Below are positions 8,421-17,901 of a stretch of 22,535 nt of DNA, in pieces (the first letter of the stretch is position 1; every line of letters begins with the position of its first letter). The notes beneath the pieces were generated by a model. The model was not told the origin of the DNA. It ran no database searches and was given only the letters and a program-made list of their open reading frames with translations. Made by a program: the position numbers and the translations under genes. Where the stretch lies: positions 1 through 22,535 of the forward strand of contig JACMOT010000431.1 of NCBI GenBank assembly GCA_014377915.1, read 5' to 3'. This DNA is from Tardiphaga sp. Lineage in GTDB: Bacteria > Pseudomonadota > Alphaproteobacteria > Rhizobiales > Xanthobacteraceae.

Positions 8421-8480
8421 GCAATCCAGGAAGCGAAAAAGGACAGGACTGCTTCGTCGCGAGATCTCCCGCAATGACAG
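8421..8480. repeat. Intergenic repeat, 'GTCATTGCG...GACGAAGCA' type
   Basis: Between the convergent hydrolase and ThDP-enzyme genes, the minus strand reads CTGTCATTGCGGGAG, then CGCGACGAAGCAGTCC, and ends with CTTCCTGGATTGC. This is the pattern of short dispersed intergenic repeats frequent in Bradyrhizobium and relatives, from memory rather than a search. The rest of the 96-nt gap shows no gene. It may aid termination of the two converging transcripts. Confidence 0.5.
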
Positions 8481-8503
8481 CTATAAAAAGCGCTCTTTCG
8501 AAC

Positions 8504-10195
8504 CTACAGATTCGCCGCGCCAAAGATCTCGCGGTACCAGTCGGCGATCAGCGTGGGATTGATGCGGCCGTCGATAATGAAGACGCCATTCGCGCCGTCG
8601 TCGACCCAGCGCCGCAGTTGCGCGAGATCGGCGAGGGTTCGCACCACGACGCCATCGGCGCCGTAGCCCCGTGCGATGGCGGCGAAATCGGTCACGGGAA
8701 ATTGCGCCATCGCCGCCGAATAGCCCTCAGGCACAAAATGATGCACCTCGGCGCTGTAGGCGCTATCATTATAGATGAAGATACAGAGTCGCGTTTTCAA
8801 TCGCACCGCGGTTTCCAGCTCGGCGATCGCCATCAGGAAGCCGCCATCGCCGACCGCCAGCACGGTCAGCCGCTCCGGCTGTGTCACCGCGGCACCAATC
8901 GCGCCGGCCAGGCCCAACCCGATCGACTGGAACGCGATCGGAATGCACCAGCCGCGCACATCCGGTACCGACAGATAGCGCGCGACCCAGCCGACAAAAT
9001 GTCCGCCATCGACAACGATGGTACGGTCCTTCGGCAGAATGTCGTTAACCGCCTTGCTCAAGCTACGCGGATCGATGTGCTCGTCGTCGCTGGTGTCGTC
9101 GTAAGACAGATTGCGGTTGCTTTTGGCGTTGATGACATCCGCGACATCGGGCGAGCGCCAGCCGGCAACGACCGGCCCGGCGCTCTCCAGCGCACGCAGC
9201 ACGGCACCCGCCACCACAGCGGCATCGCCCTCGAGTTCGAGATCGACCGGACGATGCACGCCGATGCGCCCCTTCTCGACGTCGATCTGCACCAGCTGAG
9301 CATATTGCGAAATCAGTTTGCCCTTCTTGGTGGTCCACATGTTCAGCGACATGCCGAAGGCCAGAATCATGTCGCTCTGCGCGATCAGCTCGGCCGCGGC
9401 AGGCGAGGAGAAGCCGCCGGCGATGCCGAGCGTCCAGGGATGGCCGGCGAACATGCCGTGCGCCTGCACCGAGGTTGCCAGCAGCGCGCCAAGTCGATCC
9501 GCCAGCGCGATCAGTTGCGGCTCGGCGTCAGCCACCACGGCGCCGTGACCGGCGAGAATCAGTGGCCGGTTCGAAGACTTGATCGTCGCCACCAATTCAT
9601 CGAGCTTCGCCGCGTTGAGCGGCAGCCTCGGGTTGATCGGAGGGTGTTTTTTTCCCAACGTGGCCGAAACGGTTTTTTCCTGCACATCCACCGGCAGGCT
9701 GAGTACCACCGGCTTGCGCTCGCGCAGCGCCTCTGAGGCCGCGCGCCAAGTGTCCGTATAGGCGGTGTGCGGATCAGCGATTTGCCGCCACACGCCACCG
9801 ACGGCACGCACCAGTTCGGCCTGATTGAAGGCGAAAGCCGAATGGATGTCGCCGAGCACCACGTCGCCGGCCAGCACCAGCAGCGGCGTATCGCTCTTGG
9901 CGCATTCGCCGATGCCGGTGATGGCGTTGGTGAGGCCGGGCCCCGCGGTGACGCTGACAATCGTCAGATGGCGCGACAGCCGCGCAGCGACATCGGCCAT
10001 CGACACCGCGCCGCCCTCATGGCGCGCCGCGATGAAATCGACGCCGAGTTCGGTCAGCGCCAGCGTGACCTTGAAATTGGCCCCGCCGACCAGGCCGAAG
10101 CAGCGCTTCGCGCCGATATCCGCGAGCGCCCGCGCCACCTCGCGCCAGACGGGGTGACTGTGAGCTACTTTTTCAAGGCTGGCGGTCGAGGTCAT
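8504..10195 (-). CDS. Thiamine diphosphate-dependent enzyme, acetolactate-synthase-like
   Basis: A 563-residue three-domain ThDP enzyme. The N-terminal PYR domain carries the activating glutamate Glu60 in AARHEGGAVSMA, followed by VTAGPGLTNAITGIGEC; the central domain follows; the C-terminal PP domain has the ThDP-binding GDGG at residue 449 and ends in IYND near 477. The glutamate argues against glyoxylate carboligase, which lacks it. The family covers acetolactate synthase, oxalyl-CoA decarboxylase, benzaldehyde lyase and others, so the reaction is not fixed. The ATG at 10195 with AAGTGA upstream is preferred; an in-frame ATG at 10231 has no ribosome binding site. It lies about 100 nt downstream of dadA on the same strand and may share its glycine-controlled transcript. 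Confidence 0.85.
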   Translation of the reverse strand: MTSTASLEKVAHSHPVWREVARALADIGAKRCFGLVGGANFKVTLALTELGVDFIAARHEGGAVSMADVAARLSRHLTIVSVTAGPGLTNAITGIGECAKSDTPLLVLAGDVVLGDIHSAFAFNQAELVRAVGGVWRQIADPHTAYTDTWRAASEALRERKPVVLSLPVDVQEKTVSATLGKKHPPINPRLPLNAAKLDELVATIKSSNRPLILAGHGAVVADAEPQLIALADRLGALLATSVQAHGMFAGHPWTLGIAGGFSSPAAAELIAQSDMILAFGMSLNMWTTKKGKLISQYAQLVQIDVEKGRIGVHRPVDLELEGDAAVVAGAVLRALESAGPVVAGWRSPDVADVINAKSNRNLSYDDTSDDEHIDPRSLSKAVNDILPKDRTIVVDGGHFVGWVARYLSVPDVRGWCIPIAFQSIGLGLAGAIGAAVTQPERLTVLAVGDGGFLMAIAELETAVRLKTRLCIFIYNDSAYSAEVHHFVPEGYSAAMAQFPVTDFAAIARGYGADGVVVRTLADLAQLRRWVDDGANGVFIIDGRINPTLIADWYREIFGAANL

Positions 10196-10296
10196 GAGGT
10201 CACTTTGCACCGATGGCGACAAGCTCGCCATTCAAGGATCGGGCCAAGTTACTTCATGCTTAAAGGATTTACCACGCCGTCCGCCACACCATCCGG

Positions 10297-11583
10297 TTAC
10301 GCATTTACCGCGGCGGTGCGCATGTCCGCTGTTACCGCCCGGGCGGTCTGCGCCGGCACGCCGAGCGTGACCTGATCGGCCACGATCTTCGCCGTCGCCG
10401 CCGACAGCGTCCAGCCGAGATGGCCATGGCCGGTGTTGTAGAACACGCGCGGCTTCCGGCCCGGACCGACGCGCGGCATCATGTCCGGCAACATCGGTCG
10501 CAGCCCGGCCCACGGAACTACGCGGCTGGTGTCGATTCCCGGAAACAGTTTTCGGGTCCAGTCGATCAACGGCTGAACGCGATCGGCGCGGATGTCACGG
10601 TTGGCGCCGTTGAATTCGGCGGTGCCCGCGACTCGAAAGCGGTTGACGCCAAGCCGGCTGGTCACGATTTTCGCCTTGTCATCGAGCAGGCTGACCCACG
10701 GCGCCGCGCGCTGATTGTCCTCGTCGTTGAGTTCGACGGTGATCGAATAGCCCTTGACCGGATAGATGTTGACGCGATCGCCGAGCATCGCGGCGAGCTT
10801 GCGGCTGGCAATGCCGGCACAGATCACCACACCATCGAAACGGGCGTTCTCGGCGCGTCGCCGCGCATCCGCCAGATCGGTCCAACCGATATCGACGGCC
10901 TCGCTTGAGGCTGCCAGTGTCGAGACATCGGCATCATGCACAAAGGTCACGCCGCGACGCTGGCAATAGGCCATCAGACCGCGCGTGAATTTGTGGATGT
11001 CGCCGGTGAAATCGGACGGCGTGAAGAAACCGCCGGCATAGCGGCCCTTCAGCGCCGGCTCCAGGCTGCGGATCTCGTCGGGCGACACCATCTGGCGGGT
11101 CAGACCGCCCTCTTCCAGCAGCGCGTTGGCTTTGGTTGCAACCTCGAGACCCTTGGCGTCGTGATAGATGTGCAGGATGCCGCGCGTCTCGGCATCGAAG
11201 TCGATGCCGGCCTTTTCGGCCATGCCGAGCAGATGCTGGCGCGCCTCGATCGCCAACCGCGTGGTGGCAATGGTGTTGGCGCGGTAGTTCGGGATGTTGG
11301 CGACGAATTCGGCCAGCCAGGAATATTTGTGCCAGCTCGGCGTGAGATTCAGCGACAACGGCGCATCGCGGCGAAACAGCCAGCCGATTCCTTTCAGCAC
11401 GGTCGACCAATGGTTCCAGACTTCGGCATTGCTGGCGGACAACTGCCCGCCATTGGCATAAGAGGTTTCCATCGCAGCATAGCGATGACGGTCGAACACG
11501 GTGACGGTGTGACCTTTTTCAACCAAGGCATAGGCGGTCGTCGCGCCGGTGATACCGGCGCCGATCACGGCAATATGGGACAT
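10297..11583 (-). CDS. dadA: D-amino acid dehydrogenase / glycine-oxidase-like FAD enzyme
   Basis: A 428-residue flavoprotein of the DadA family, which oxidatively deaminates D-amino acids (mainly D-alanine) to 2-oxo acids, passing electrons to the respiratory chain at the inner membrane. The FAD-binding Rossmann motif is at the N-terminus (AVIGAGITGATTAYAL; Gly8, Gly10, Gly13), followed by SYANGGQLSAS, and the C-terminal flavin motif is near GLRPMLPDMMPRVG and NTGHGHLGWTLS. ATG at 11581-11583; no strong Shine-Dalgarno site is visible. The upstream leader is a tandem glycine riboswitch, so expression should respond to glycine and the enzyme may act on glycine or its D-alanine analogue in vivo. 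The gene symbol rests on family resemblance. Confidence 0.9.
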   Translation of the reverse strand: MSHIAVIGAGITGATTAYALVEKGHTVTVFDRHRYAAMETSYANGGQLSASNAEVWNHWSTVLKGIGWLFRRDAPLSLNLTPSWHKYSWLAEFVANIPNYRANTIATTRLAIEARQHLLGMAEKAGIDFDAETRGILHIYHDAKGLEVATKANALLEEGGLTRQMVSPDEIRSLEPALKGRYAGGFFTPSDFTGDIHKFTRGLMAYCQRRGVTFVHDADVSTLAASSEAVDIGWTDLADARRRAENARFDGVVICAGIASRKLAAMLGDRVNIYPVKGYSITVELNDEDNQRAAPWVSLLDDKAKIVTSRLGVNRFRVAGTAEFNGANRDIRADRVQPLIDWTRKLFPGIDTSRVVPWAGLRPMLPDMMPRVGPGRKPRVFYNTGHGHLGWTLSAATAKIVADQVTLGVPAQTARAVTADMRTAAVNA

Positions 11584-11639
11584 TAAGGCAGCTTTCGTTC
11601 GAGACAGGACGTGGCCCGGTATTATCCCGGCCGGCGATC

Positions 11640-11828
11640 CCCATCTGTCACGGTACCTGAGAGCTTATCCGCAGCCGGAGCCGCAGACTTCCCCTTCGGT
11701 GGACGCTCGAAGCGCCTCTCTCCAGATTGTCCAATAATGCGGTCCCTGGTGCCTGAGAGTTTCCCGGGGGGTTGCTCCTTCGGCGCCGGCACTGGCGAAG
11801 CCCACACCGATCTCTCCCGCATCATCTG
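11640..11828 (-). ncRNA. Tandem glycine riboswitch (two aptamers) upstream of dadA
   Basis: On the minus strand, aptamer I (about 11828 to 11735) shows GCGGGAGAGA, GCCGAAGGAGCAA and AAACTCTCAGGCACC followed by AGGGACCGC. Aptamer II (about 11732 to 11640) shows CTGGAGAGAGG, CACCGAAGGGGAAG and GCTCTCAGGTACC followed by GACAGATGGGG. The GAGAG...CCGAAGG(A/G)G...CTCTCAGG order is the consensus of glycine aptamers, and the two-aptamer arrangement with a short linker is the classic cooperative form. The ~56 nt between aptamer II and the dadA ATG contain a GGCC-based hairpin (around 11613-11632) without a U-run, so the switch may act on translation or by another mechanism. By analogy with gcv switches, glycine would turn expression on. 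Confidence 0.93.
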
Positions 11829-11841
11829 ATCGGACCCGTCC

Positions 11842-11869
11842 AATTTAGGGTGCGACGCAATATAAGCAA
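11842..11869 (-). promoter_or_regulatory. Candidate promoter of the riboswitch-dadA transcript
   Basis: Reading leftwards, TTGCTT (11869-11864) is followed after 16 nt by TAAATT (11847-11842). The predicted transcript start is near 11835, just before aptamer I, as expected for a riboswitch leader. Prediction from sequence only. Confidence 0.45.
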
Positions 11870-11915
11870 GGCGATAAAATATGCTGTTTGCCGAAATTTA
11901 ACGCGGGCGGCGCGC

Positions 11916-12239
11916 TCAGGCGCGGCCGGCCGCGACCATTCCCGACAGATCGCCCGCCCGGTGAATGGTCGCGGCCTCGACCAGACAGCCGCACAGCGTC
12001 TCGATATCGATGACCGGCAGCGGGCACCAGCCACACGGACACCCCCCATCCTGATGGGCGGCGGCGACTTCGCGATAGGTCGCGCCGAGCGCGCTGGCCA
12101 ACAGGCGCATCACCACGCCGGGCGGCAGGCGCGAAGAAGCCAGCACCCGGCAGAACGTCGCCATGATCGTCTGGTGAAGATAGCTCCGCGCCGTACTTTC
12201 ATCGATGATATCCGAGACATTGATCTGTTGCGCAAGCAT
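11916..12239 (-). CDS. Small Cys-rich protein of unknown function at the end of the cbb locus
   Basis: A 107-residue protein that I do not recognise. It has an AAAGGA site about 10 nt before its ATG at 12237-12239, which supports real translation. It has six cysteines, including a CPCGWCP cluster and a later CGC, which could bind a metal or form disulfides; there is no signal peptide or membrane segment, and the N-terminal half looks helical. It follows the cbbX remnant by 48 nt on the same strand, so it was probably the last gene of the cbb operon and may have had a CO2-fixation-linked role. It shows no damage, unlike its upstream neighbours. A function cannot be given. Confidence 0.65.
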   Translation of the reverse strand: MLAQQINVSDIIDESTARSYLHQTIMATFCRVLASSRLPPGVVMRLLASALGATYREVAAAHQDGGCPCGWCPLPVIDIETLCGCLVEAATIHRAGDLSGMVAAGRA

Positions 12240-12287
12240 GTGGCTTATCCTTTGCGACCCCGCGAATTTCTACGACCTGTGCCAACG

Positions 12288-13441
<1,154 letters not shown>

Positions 13442-13450
13442 CAACGCCCT

Positions 13451-14485
13451 CTAGACACGGAAAAGTCCCCGCCGCGCGAACAACGGATCGGCCTTGCTCG
13501 CAGCGGCGGGATCAAGGTGGAAAAGCTCGATGCGCCGCACCTTGTCGATCGACCCCATGATCAACGGTACGCGCTGGTGAATGGAGGTCGGCGCCAGATC
13601 GAGGATGCGCTCGCGGCCGTTGATGGCGCCGCCACCGGCCTGCTCGAGGATGAACGCCATCGGATGGGCTTCATAGAGCAGCCGCAGCCGGCCGTCGGCG
13701 TACCCCTTCCGCGCATCGGACGGATACAAGAACACGCCGCCACGGATCAGGATGCGATAGGCCTCCGCCACCAAAGAGGCGATCCATCGCATGTTGAAGT
13801 TCTTGCTGCGCGGGCCTTCCTCGCCAGCGAGACATTGATCGACGAAATCCCGCACCGGCTGCTCCCAGTGGCGGTAGTTTGAGGCGTTGATGGCATATTC
13901 GGCGGTCTCCACCGGAATCTGCACGCGCTGCCGGATCATCCGATAGGTCTTCTCCGCTCGGTCGAGCGTAAAAATGTCGACGCCATTGCCGAGCGTCAGC
14001 ACCAAAGATGTCTGCGGGCCGTAGACCACGAAGCCGGCGGCGATCTGGGCACTGCCTTTGCCGTTGAAAGGTGTTTCGCCCGCGGTCGATGGCATGATCG
14101 AAAAGATCGTGCCCACCGTCATGTTGGTCTCGATGTTCGACGAGCCGTCGAGCGGATCATAGGCAATCGAGATCGGCGCCGATTCATCGCCGACCTCATA
14201 GGTCTCGGCTTCCTCGGAAGCCAGCGCCGCGTAGGGCACGGATTTCAGCGCCACGCGGATGATCTGGTCGGCACGGACGTCGAGGTCTTTCTGCACGTCG
14301 CCATCAGCGTTTTCGCCGCCCTGCGCCCCGCCGGTAATCCCGGCCAGCGCGCCGCGGCCGATCAGCTCGGAAATCTCGATCGAGGCCGCCGCGAAGGCGT
14401 CGACCGCCGCGGCCGCGGCCAGCCGCACGGGATCCTGCCCCGCGAAGGTATTGGTATGCGCAAACAGCGTCAGGTCGTCGGTCAT
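13451..14485 (-). CDS. cbbF: Fructose-1,6-bisphosphatase class 1, cbb-operon type
   Basis: A 344-residue class 1 FBPase, full length for the family. It hydrolyses fructose 1,6-bisphosphate (and often sedoheptulose 1,7-bisphosphate) in the Calvin cycle and gluconeogenesis. Seen in order: ASEEAE (residues 89-94), the metal-binding [13 protein letters not shown] (109-121), [25 protein letters not shown] and the C-terminal end [13 protein letters not shown]. The ATG at 14483-14485 with GGGAGA upstream is the start; a longer open frame to 14647 runs through the control region and into cbbR and is rejected. It is divergent from cbbR and first in the otherwise ruined operon. It appears intact and could still serve gluconeogenesis. 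Confidence 0.95.
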   Translation of the reverse strand: MTDDLTLFAHTNTFAGQDPVRLAAAAAVDAFAAASIEISELIGRGALAGITGGAQGGENADGDVQKDLDVRADQIIRVALKSVPYAALASEEAETYEVGDESAPISIAYDPLDGSSNIETNMTVGTIFSIMPSTAGETPFNGKGSAQIAAGFVVYGPQTSLVLTLGNGVDIFTLDRAEKTYRMIRQRVQIPVETAEYAINASNYRHWEQPVRDFVDQCLAGEEGPRSKNFNMRWIASLVAEAYRILIRGGVFLYPSDARKGYADGRLRLLYEAHPMAFILEQAGGGAINGRERILDLAPTSIHQRVPLIMGSIDKVRRIELFHLDPAAASKADPLFARRGLFRV

Positions 14486-14640
14486 GATCGTCTCCCAGGA
14501 AATGCTCTGCCCCTTCTGACACGAGGCGTTGTGGCATTGACCCGCCCGAGGGCGACCGCTCCTGTTGCCCACAGATATTGACGGCCGCCGGTAAATAAGG
14601 AGAATTTCATTATATTGGCTATGAAGAAAGTTTTCCCTAT
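14486..14640. promoter_or_regulatory. cbbR-cbbF divergent control region, candidate CbbR site
   Basis: This 155-nt region separates the regulator from its usual target operon. TCAT at 14607-14610 and ATGA at 14621-14624 form an inverted pair with a 10-nt spacer, and the sequence between is AT-rich, the general form of LysR-type (T-N11-A) binding sites. It lies 16-33 nt before cbbR, so it would also allow autoregulation. No clear -35/-10 pair was found for cbbF. Binding is inferred. Confidence 0.4.
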
Positions 14641-15594
14641 ATGTCAAAGCGCTTTCGCGACGTCTCGATCCGGCAGTTGCGGGCGCTGGCGGCCCTGCAG
14701 GCCAGCGGCAGCATCACCGCCGCGGCCGGCAAGCTGCATCTGACCCAGCCGGCCGTCACGCTGCAATTGCGCAACCTGCAGGCGCTGGCCGGCCTGCCGC
14801 TGATCCAGCGCACCGGCGACGGCATGCTCCTGACCGACGCCGGGCGCGAAGTGCTGGCGCTGATAGAACGCATCGAGGCGGCGATGGCGGCATGCGCGAC
14901 GTCGCTGGAAATGATGGCCGGCAAGACGGCGGGGCGGATCTCGATCGGCGCTGTATCGACCGCGAAATACTTCGTGCCGTTCGCGATCGCCGGATTTTCC
15001 CGCTTGCATCCGAAGGTCGAGGTCCGGCTGACAATCGGCAACCGCCAAGAGATCGGCGCCGCCCTGCTCGGCTACGGTCTCGACTTCGCCATCATGGGAC
15101 GGCCGCCCATCGACGTCGAGATGGACGTCCGCCTGATCGGCGACCACCCCCATGTCATCATCGCGCCAACGGGACATCGGCTGGCGCGGAAGCCCCGCAT
15201 GGCGTTGAGCGAGCTGGCGCAGGAAACGTTTTTGACGCGCGAGGCAGGCTCGGGCACTCGTGGGCTGATGGAGCGATTATTCGAATCCGCGACTATCCGA
15301 CCAACGATCGGCATGGAGATGAGCAGCAACGAGACCATCAAGCAGGCGGTGATCGCCGGGCTCGGCATCGCCTTCATCTCGGCGCACACCGTGGCAACCG
15401 AGCTCGACGAGCGCCGGCTGGTGATGCTCGACGTCATCGGGCTGCCGATTGTACGGCAATGGTTCGTGGTCTCGCGCCGCGACAAGGTGCTGCTGCCGCC
15501 AGCGCGGGCCATGCAGCAGTTTCTGGGCGAACAGGGCGCCCAGTTCCTGCCGCGCACCCACCGCCGGCTGCGACTGACACGCCCGTCGAAATAA
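14641..15594 (+). CDS. cbbR: CbbR, LysR-type regulator of the Calvin cycle operon
   Basis: A 317-residue LysR-type regulator. The helix-turn-helix begins [22 protein letters not shown] and continues [16 protein letters not shown] (residues 8-45); the co-inducer domain contains [19 protein letters not shown] and the [14 protein letters not shown] segment typical of CbbR. CbbR activates cbb operons in response to Calvin-cycle metabolites. It is divergent from cbbF, the classic arrangement. No frameshift or stop is present, so the regulator has outlived the genes it should activate. Start ATG 14641 has GAAGAAAG about 12 nt upstream. It converges on hemA across a strong palindrome. Confidence 0.92.
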   Translation: MSKRFRDVSIRQLRALAALQASGSITAAAGKLHLTQPAVTLQLRNLQALAGLPLIQRTGDGMLLTDAGREVLALIERIEAAMAACATSLEMMAGKTAGRISIGAVSTAKYFVPFAIAGFSRLHPKVEVRLTIGNRQEIGAALLGYGLDFAIMGRPPIDVEMDVRLIGDHPHVIIAPTGHRLARKPRMALSELAQETFLTREAGSGTRGLMERLFESATIRPTIGMEMSSNETIKQAVIAGLGIAFISAHTVATELDERRLVMLDVIGLPIVRQWFVVSRRDKVLLPPARAMQQFLGEQGAQFLPRTHRRLRLTRPSK

Positions 15595-15618
15595 AACGGG
15601 TAAACTCAAATATTTCCC

Positions 15619-15672
15619 CGTCCTTGCGAGGTCTGGGAAAGCCAATTGGATTTCCCTGACCTCGCAAGGACG
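15619..15672. terminator. 54-nt near-perfect palindrome between convergent cbbR and hemA
   Basis: The arm CGTCCTTGCGAGGTC (15619-15633) is exactly complementary to GACCTCGCAAGGACG (15658-15672). Inside lie GGGAAA / TTTCCC, and at the centre the self-complementary CCAATTGG, so about 25 base pairs form with only T-T and G-A mismatches. It starts 25 nt past the cbbR stop and ends 15 nt before the hemA stop, an ideal place for a bidirectional terminator. The GTCCTTGCGAG heads also resemble the dispersed intergenic repeat at 8421-8480. There is no long T-run, so repeat-element and terminator readings are both open. Confidence 0.7.
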
Positions 15673-15687
15673 ACCGACAGATATTGC

Positions 15688-16899
15688 TCACGCCGCCTTG
15701 GCCAGCCCGACCTCCGCCCAGATCTCCGCCAAGGCCCGCACCAGATGCTCGATATCGGCGTCGGTGTGGTGTGGCGACGGGGTGATACGAAGCCGCTCGG
15801 TGCCACGCGGCACGGTGGGATAGTTGATCGGCTGCACATAGATGCCGTAACGGTCGATCAGCAGATCGCTGATCTGCTTGCAAAGCACTGGATCGCATAC
15901 CATCACCGGCACGATGTGACTGGGATTATCGAGATGCGCGACGCCAGCCTGATCGAGGCGGGACCGCAACCGCGCGACGCGATCCTGATGCCTCGCGCGC
16001 TCCTGTGAACTGGACTTGAGATGGCGGATGCTGGTGAGTGCCCCCGCCGCCACAGCGGGAGGCAGCGAGGTTGTAAAAATGAAGCCGGAGGCAAAGCTGC
16101 GGATGAAATCGCAAATCGTGGCGGATGCGGCGACATAGCCGCCGATCACGCCAAAGGCTTTTGCCAGCGTGCCCTCGATCACCGTGAGGCGGTGGCTAAG
16201 ACCTTCGCGGTCGGCAATGCCGCCGCCGCGCGGGCCGTACAGACCAACGGCGTGGACTTCGTCGAGATAGGTCATCGCATTGTTGGCATCGGCGACGTCG
16301 CACAGTTCGGCAATCGGCGCGATATCGCCATCCATCGAGTACACCGACTCGAACGCCACCAATTTTGGCGCCTGCGGATCGAGGTCCGACAATTTGCGTT
16401 CGAGGTCGCGCGGGTCGTTGTGCGCGAAAATCCGGGTTTCGGAGCGCGAATGTCGGATGCCCTCGATCATCGAGGCGTGGTTGAGCTCATCCGACAGAAT
16501 TGTACAGCCGGGCATTCTTGATGCCAGCGTGCTCAGCGACGCCATGTTGGAGACGTAGCCGGAGGTGAACAGCAGCGCGGCGTCCTTGCCGTGCAGGTCG
16601 GCGAGTTCCTGCTCCAGCAACACGTGATAATGGTTGGTGCCTGCGATGTTGCGGGTGCCGCCAGCGCCGGCGCCGCAACTGTCGAGCGCCTCGTGCATCG
16701 CCGCCAGGACCGCTGGGTGCTGCCCCATGCCGAGATAATCGTTGGAGCACCACACCGTCACATCGTCCATTCCCGACGGATGGTGATGCGTGGCGCGCGG
16801 AAAGGCGCCCGCCCTGCGCTCCAGATCGGCGAAAATCCGATAGCGACCTTCGCGGTGCAGGACATCAAGCTGGCGGCGGAAATAGGCTTCATAGTTCAT
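15688..16899 (-). CDS. hemA: 5-aminolevulinate synthase (C4 pathway)
   Basis: ALAS condenses glycine and succinyl-CoA to 5-aminolevulinate, the first step of haem and bacteriochlorophyll synthesis. The 403-residue protein has [12 protein letters not shown] (residues 51-62), [28 protein letters not shown] (137-147), [17 protein letters not shown] (211-227) and the PLP-binding Lys247 in [13 protein letters not shown]. All core residues are present. ATG at 16897-16899 with GGGAGGAG upstream, overlapping the puhE stop by 4 nt. As the last gene of the photosynthesis operon it supplies the high tetrapyrrole demand of phototrophic growth; a second, housekeeping copy elsewhere is likely but not visible here. 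Confidence 0.97.
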   Translation of the reverse strand: MNYEAYFRRQLDVLHREGRYRIFADLERRAGAFPRATHHHPSGMDDVTVWCSNDYLGMGQHPAVLAAMHEALDSCGAGAGGTRNIAGTNHYHVLLEQELADLHGKDAALLFTSGYVSNMASLSTLASRMPGCTILSDELNHASMIEGIRHSRSETRIFAHNDPRDLERKLSDLDPQAPKLVAFESVYSMDGDIAPIAELCDVADANNAMTYLDEVHAVGLYGPRGGGIADREGLSHRLTVIEGTLAKAFGVIGGYVAASATICDFIRSFASGFIFTTSLPPAVAAGALTSIRHLKSSSQERARHQDRVARLRSRLDQAGVAHLDNPSHIVPVMVCDPVLCKQISDLLIDRYGIYVQPINYPTVPRGTERLRITPSPHHTDADIEHLVRALAEIWAEVGLAKAA

Positions 16900-17891
16900 G
16901 AACTCCTCCCGTGGATGGATGCCGCCGGCTCGGGGCTGATGCTCAGGGATGTCGCCCCTTCGCTGCGTGGATGCTGCTCCAGGAAGCGCTGGCGAAATTC
17001 ATCTTCCAGTCGTTGCCGCGCGTTCGGACGGGGCTTCAAGATGTCGCCGCCTGCTTTGACGACTACCATCGGCTGTGCTGGCGCATTGTTGCTCTTGAGA
17101 TCTGGACCATGTGGCATCGTGCCGTCCTCCGTGGGCAGCGGACGCATGCCCCATCCCCACAGGGTGATGGCAGGCAGCGGCAGCAGCATGAACCAGTGCT
17201 CGATGATCCCGAGCGCAAACAGCGTCGATACCAATGATAGCCCGGCAATCTCGAACGGCGACGCCGCACTCTCGACGAGGCGCTGCAGCATGATCACCAG
17301 CGCCGCCGTGGCCAGCGTCACCGACAGCGGGAAGAACGCGCTAACCGGCTTTTTCGCGAAGTAGGTTTTGAGAAACCGTACCGGCTCCGGCAACAGCGCG
17401 TCGTTGGTGACGGGGACGCCGAGGAACAAATTGATCTTGGCGCTCTGCCTGAGCACCCACAGCGCGACAAAAGTCGACAGCGCGACCTGGTTGGCGCCCT
17501 GCCATGTCAGCATCGCGATCGCCGCTCCACAGGCGAGCAACGCCGCCTCGTGATACAGGATCGCCCGCAGCGCGAAACCGAGGCGCGCGATGCCGCTCGC
17601 CTCCGGCGGACATGGCTCGGGCCGCGGCCCGGTCACCCAGCCTGCCAGAAATGCAATCTCTTGCGCTGCCCACAGCAGGATAGTGCCGGTGAAGGCCAGA
17701 TAGGCGCCGCTCACACTGTCCCCATTTGTCGACACCGAGACGGCGTACAGTCCGGCCAGCAACAGACCCGCCACGCAGATGATCCTGAGCGCATGGCCCC
17801 GCCCCGCGCGTCCCAGCAGCAGCAGCACGGCGCCGGTGCTGAACCACCAGACGAAGGCTGCGAAGACGGGCGGGGTCAGATAGGAGGCCAC
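16896..17891 (-). CDS. puhE: PuhE, photosynthetic complex assembly protein (DUF3623)
   Basis: A 331-residue integral membrane protein with several hydrophobic segments, starting [28 protein letters not shown] and including [31 protein letters not shown], HLx-free [17 protein letters not shown] and a hydrophilic C-terminal tail. This pattern and the position after acsF identify PuhE, which affects the level of reaction centre or bacteriochlorophyll formation in Rhodobacter. I start at GTG 17889-17891, with GAGGAA overlapping the acsF stop; the open frame extends 17 codons further upstream into acsF without a better start. hemA overlaps its end by 4 nt. Confidence 0.9.
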   Translation of the reverse strand: MASYLTPPVFAAFVWWFSTGAVLLLLGRAGRGHALRIICVAGLLLAGLYAVSVSTNGDSVSGAYLAFTGTILLWAAQEIAFLAGWVTGPRPEPCPPEASGIARLGFALRAILYHEAALLACGAAIAMLTWQGANQVALSTFVALWVLRQSAKINLFLGVPVTNDALLPEPVRFLKTYFAKKPVSAFFPLSVTLATAALVIMLQRLVESAASPFEIAGLSLVSTLFALGIIEHWFMLLPLPAITLWGWGMRPLPTEDGTMPHGPDLKSNNAPAQPMVVVKAGGDILKPRPNARQRLEDEFRQRFLEQHPRSEGATSLSISPEPAASIHGRSS

Positions 17892-17901
17892 GCCGCGTTC
17901 C

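Noticed and set aside
8474..9736. Long plus-strand open frame (420 codons) opposite the ThDP enzyme
   Set aside because: High GC gives long antisense frames; its His/Arg/Gln-rich composition has no family features, while the minus strand encodes a clear enzyme.
10196..10231. Twelve-residue N-terminal extension of the ThDP enzyme
   Set aside because: The ATG at 10231 has no Shine-Dalgarno sequence; kept only as an alternative.
14486..14647. N-terminal extension of cbbF by 54 residues
   Set aside because: It runs through the divergent control region and into the cbbR start; a good GGGAGA site precedes the internal ATG at 14485.
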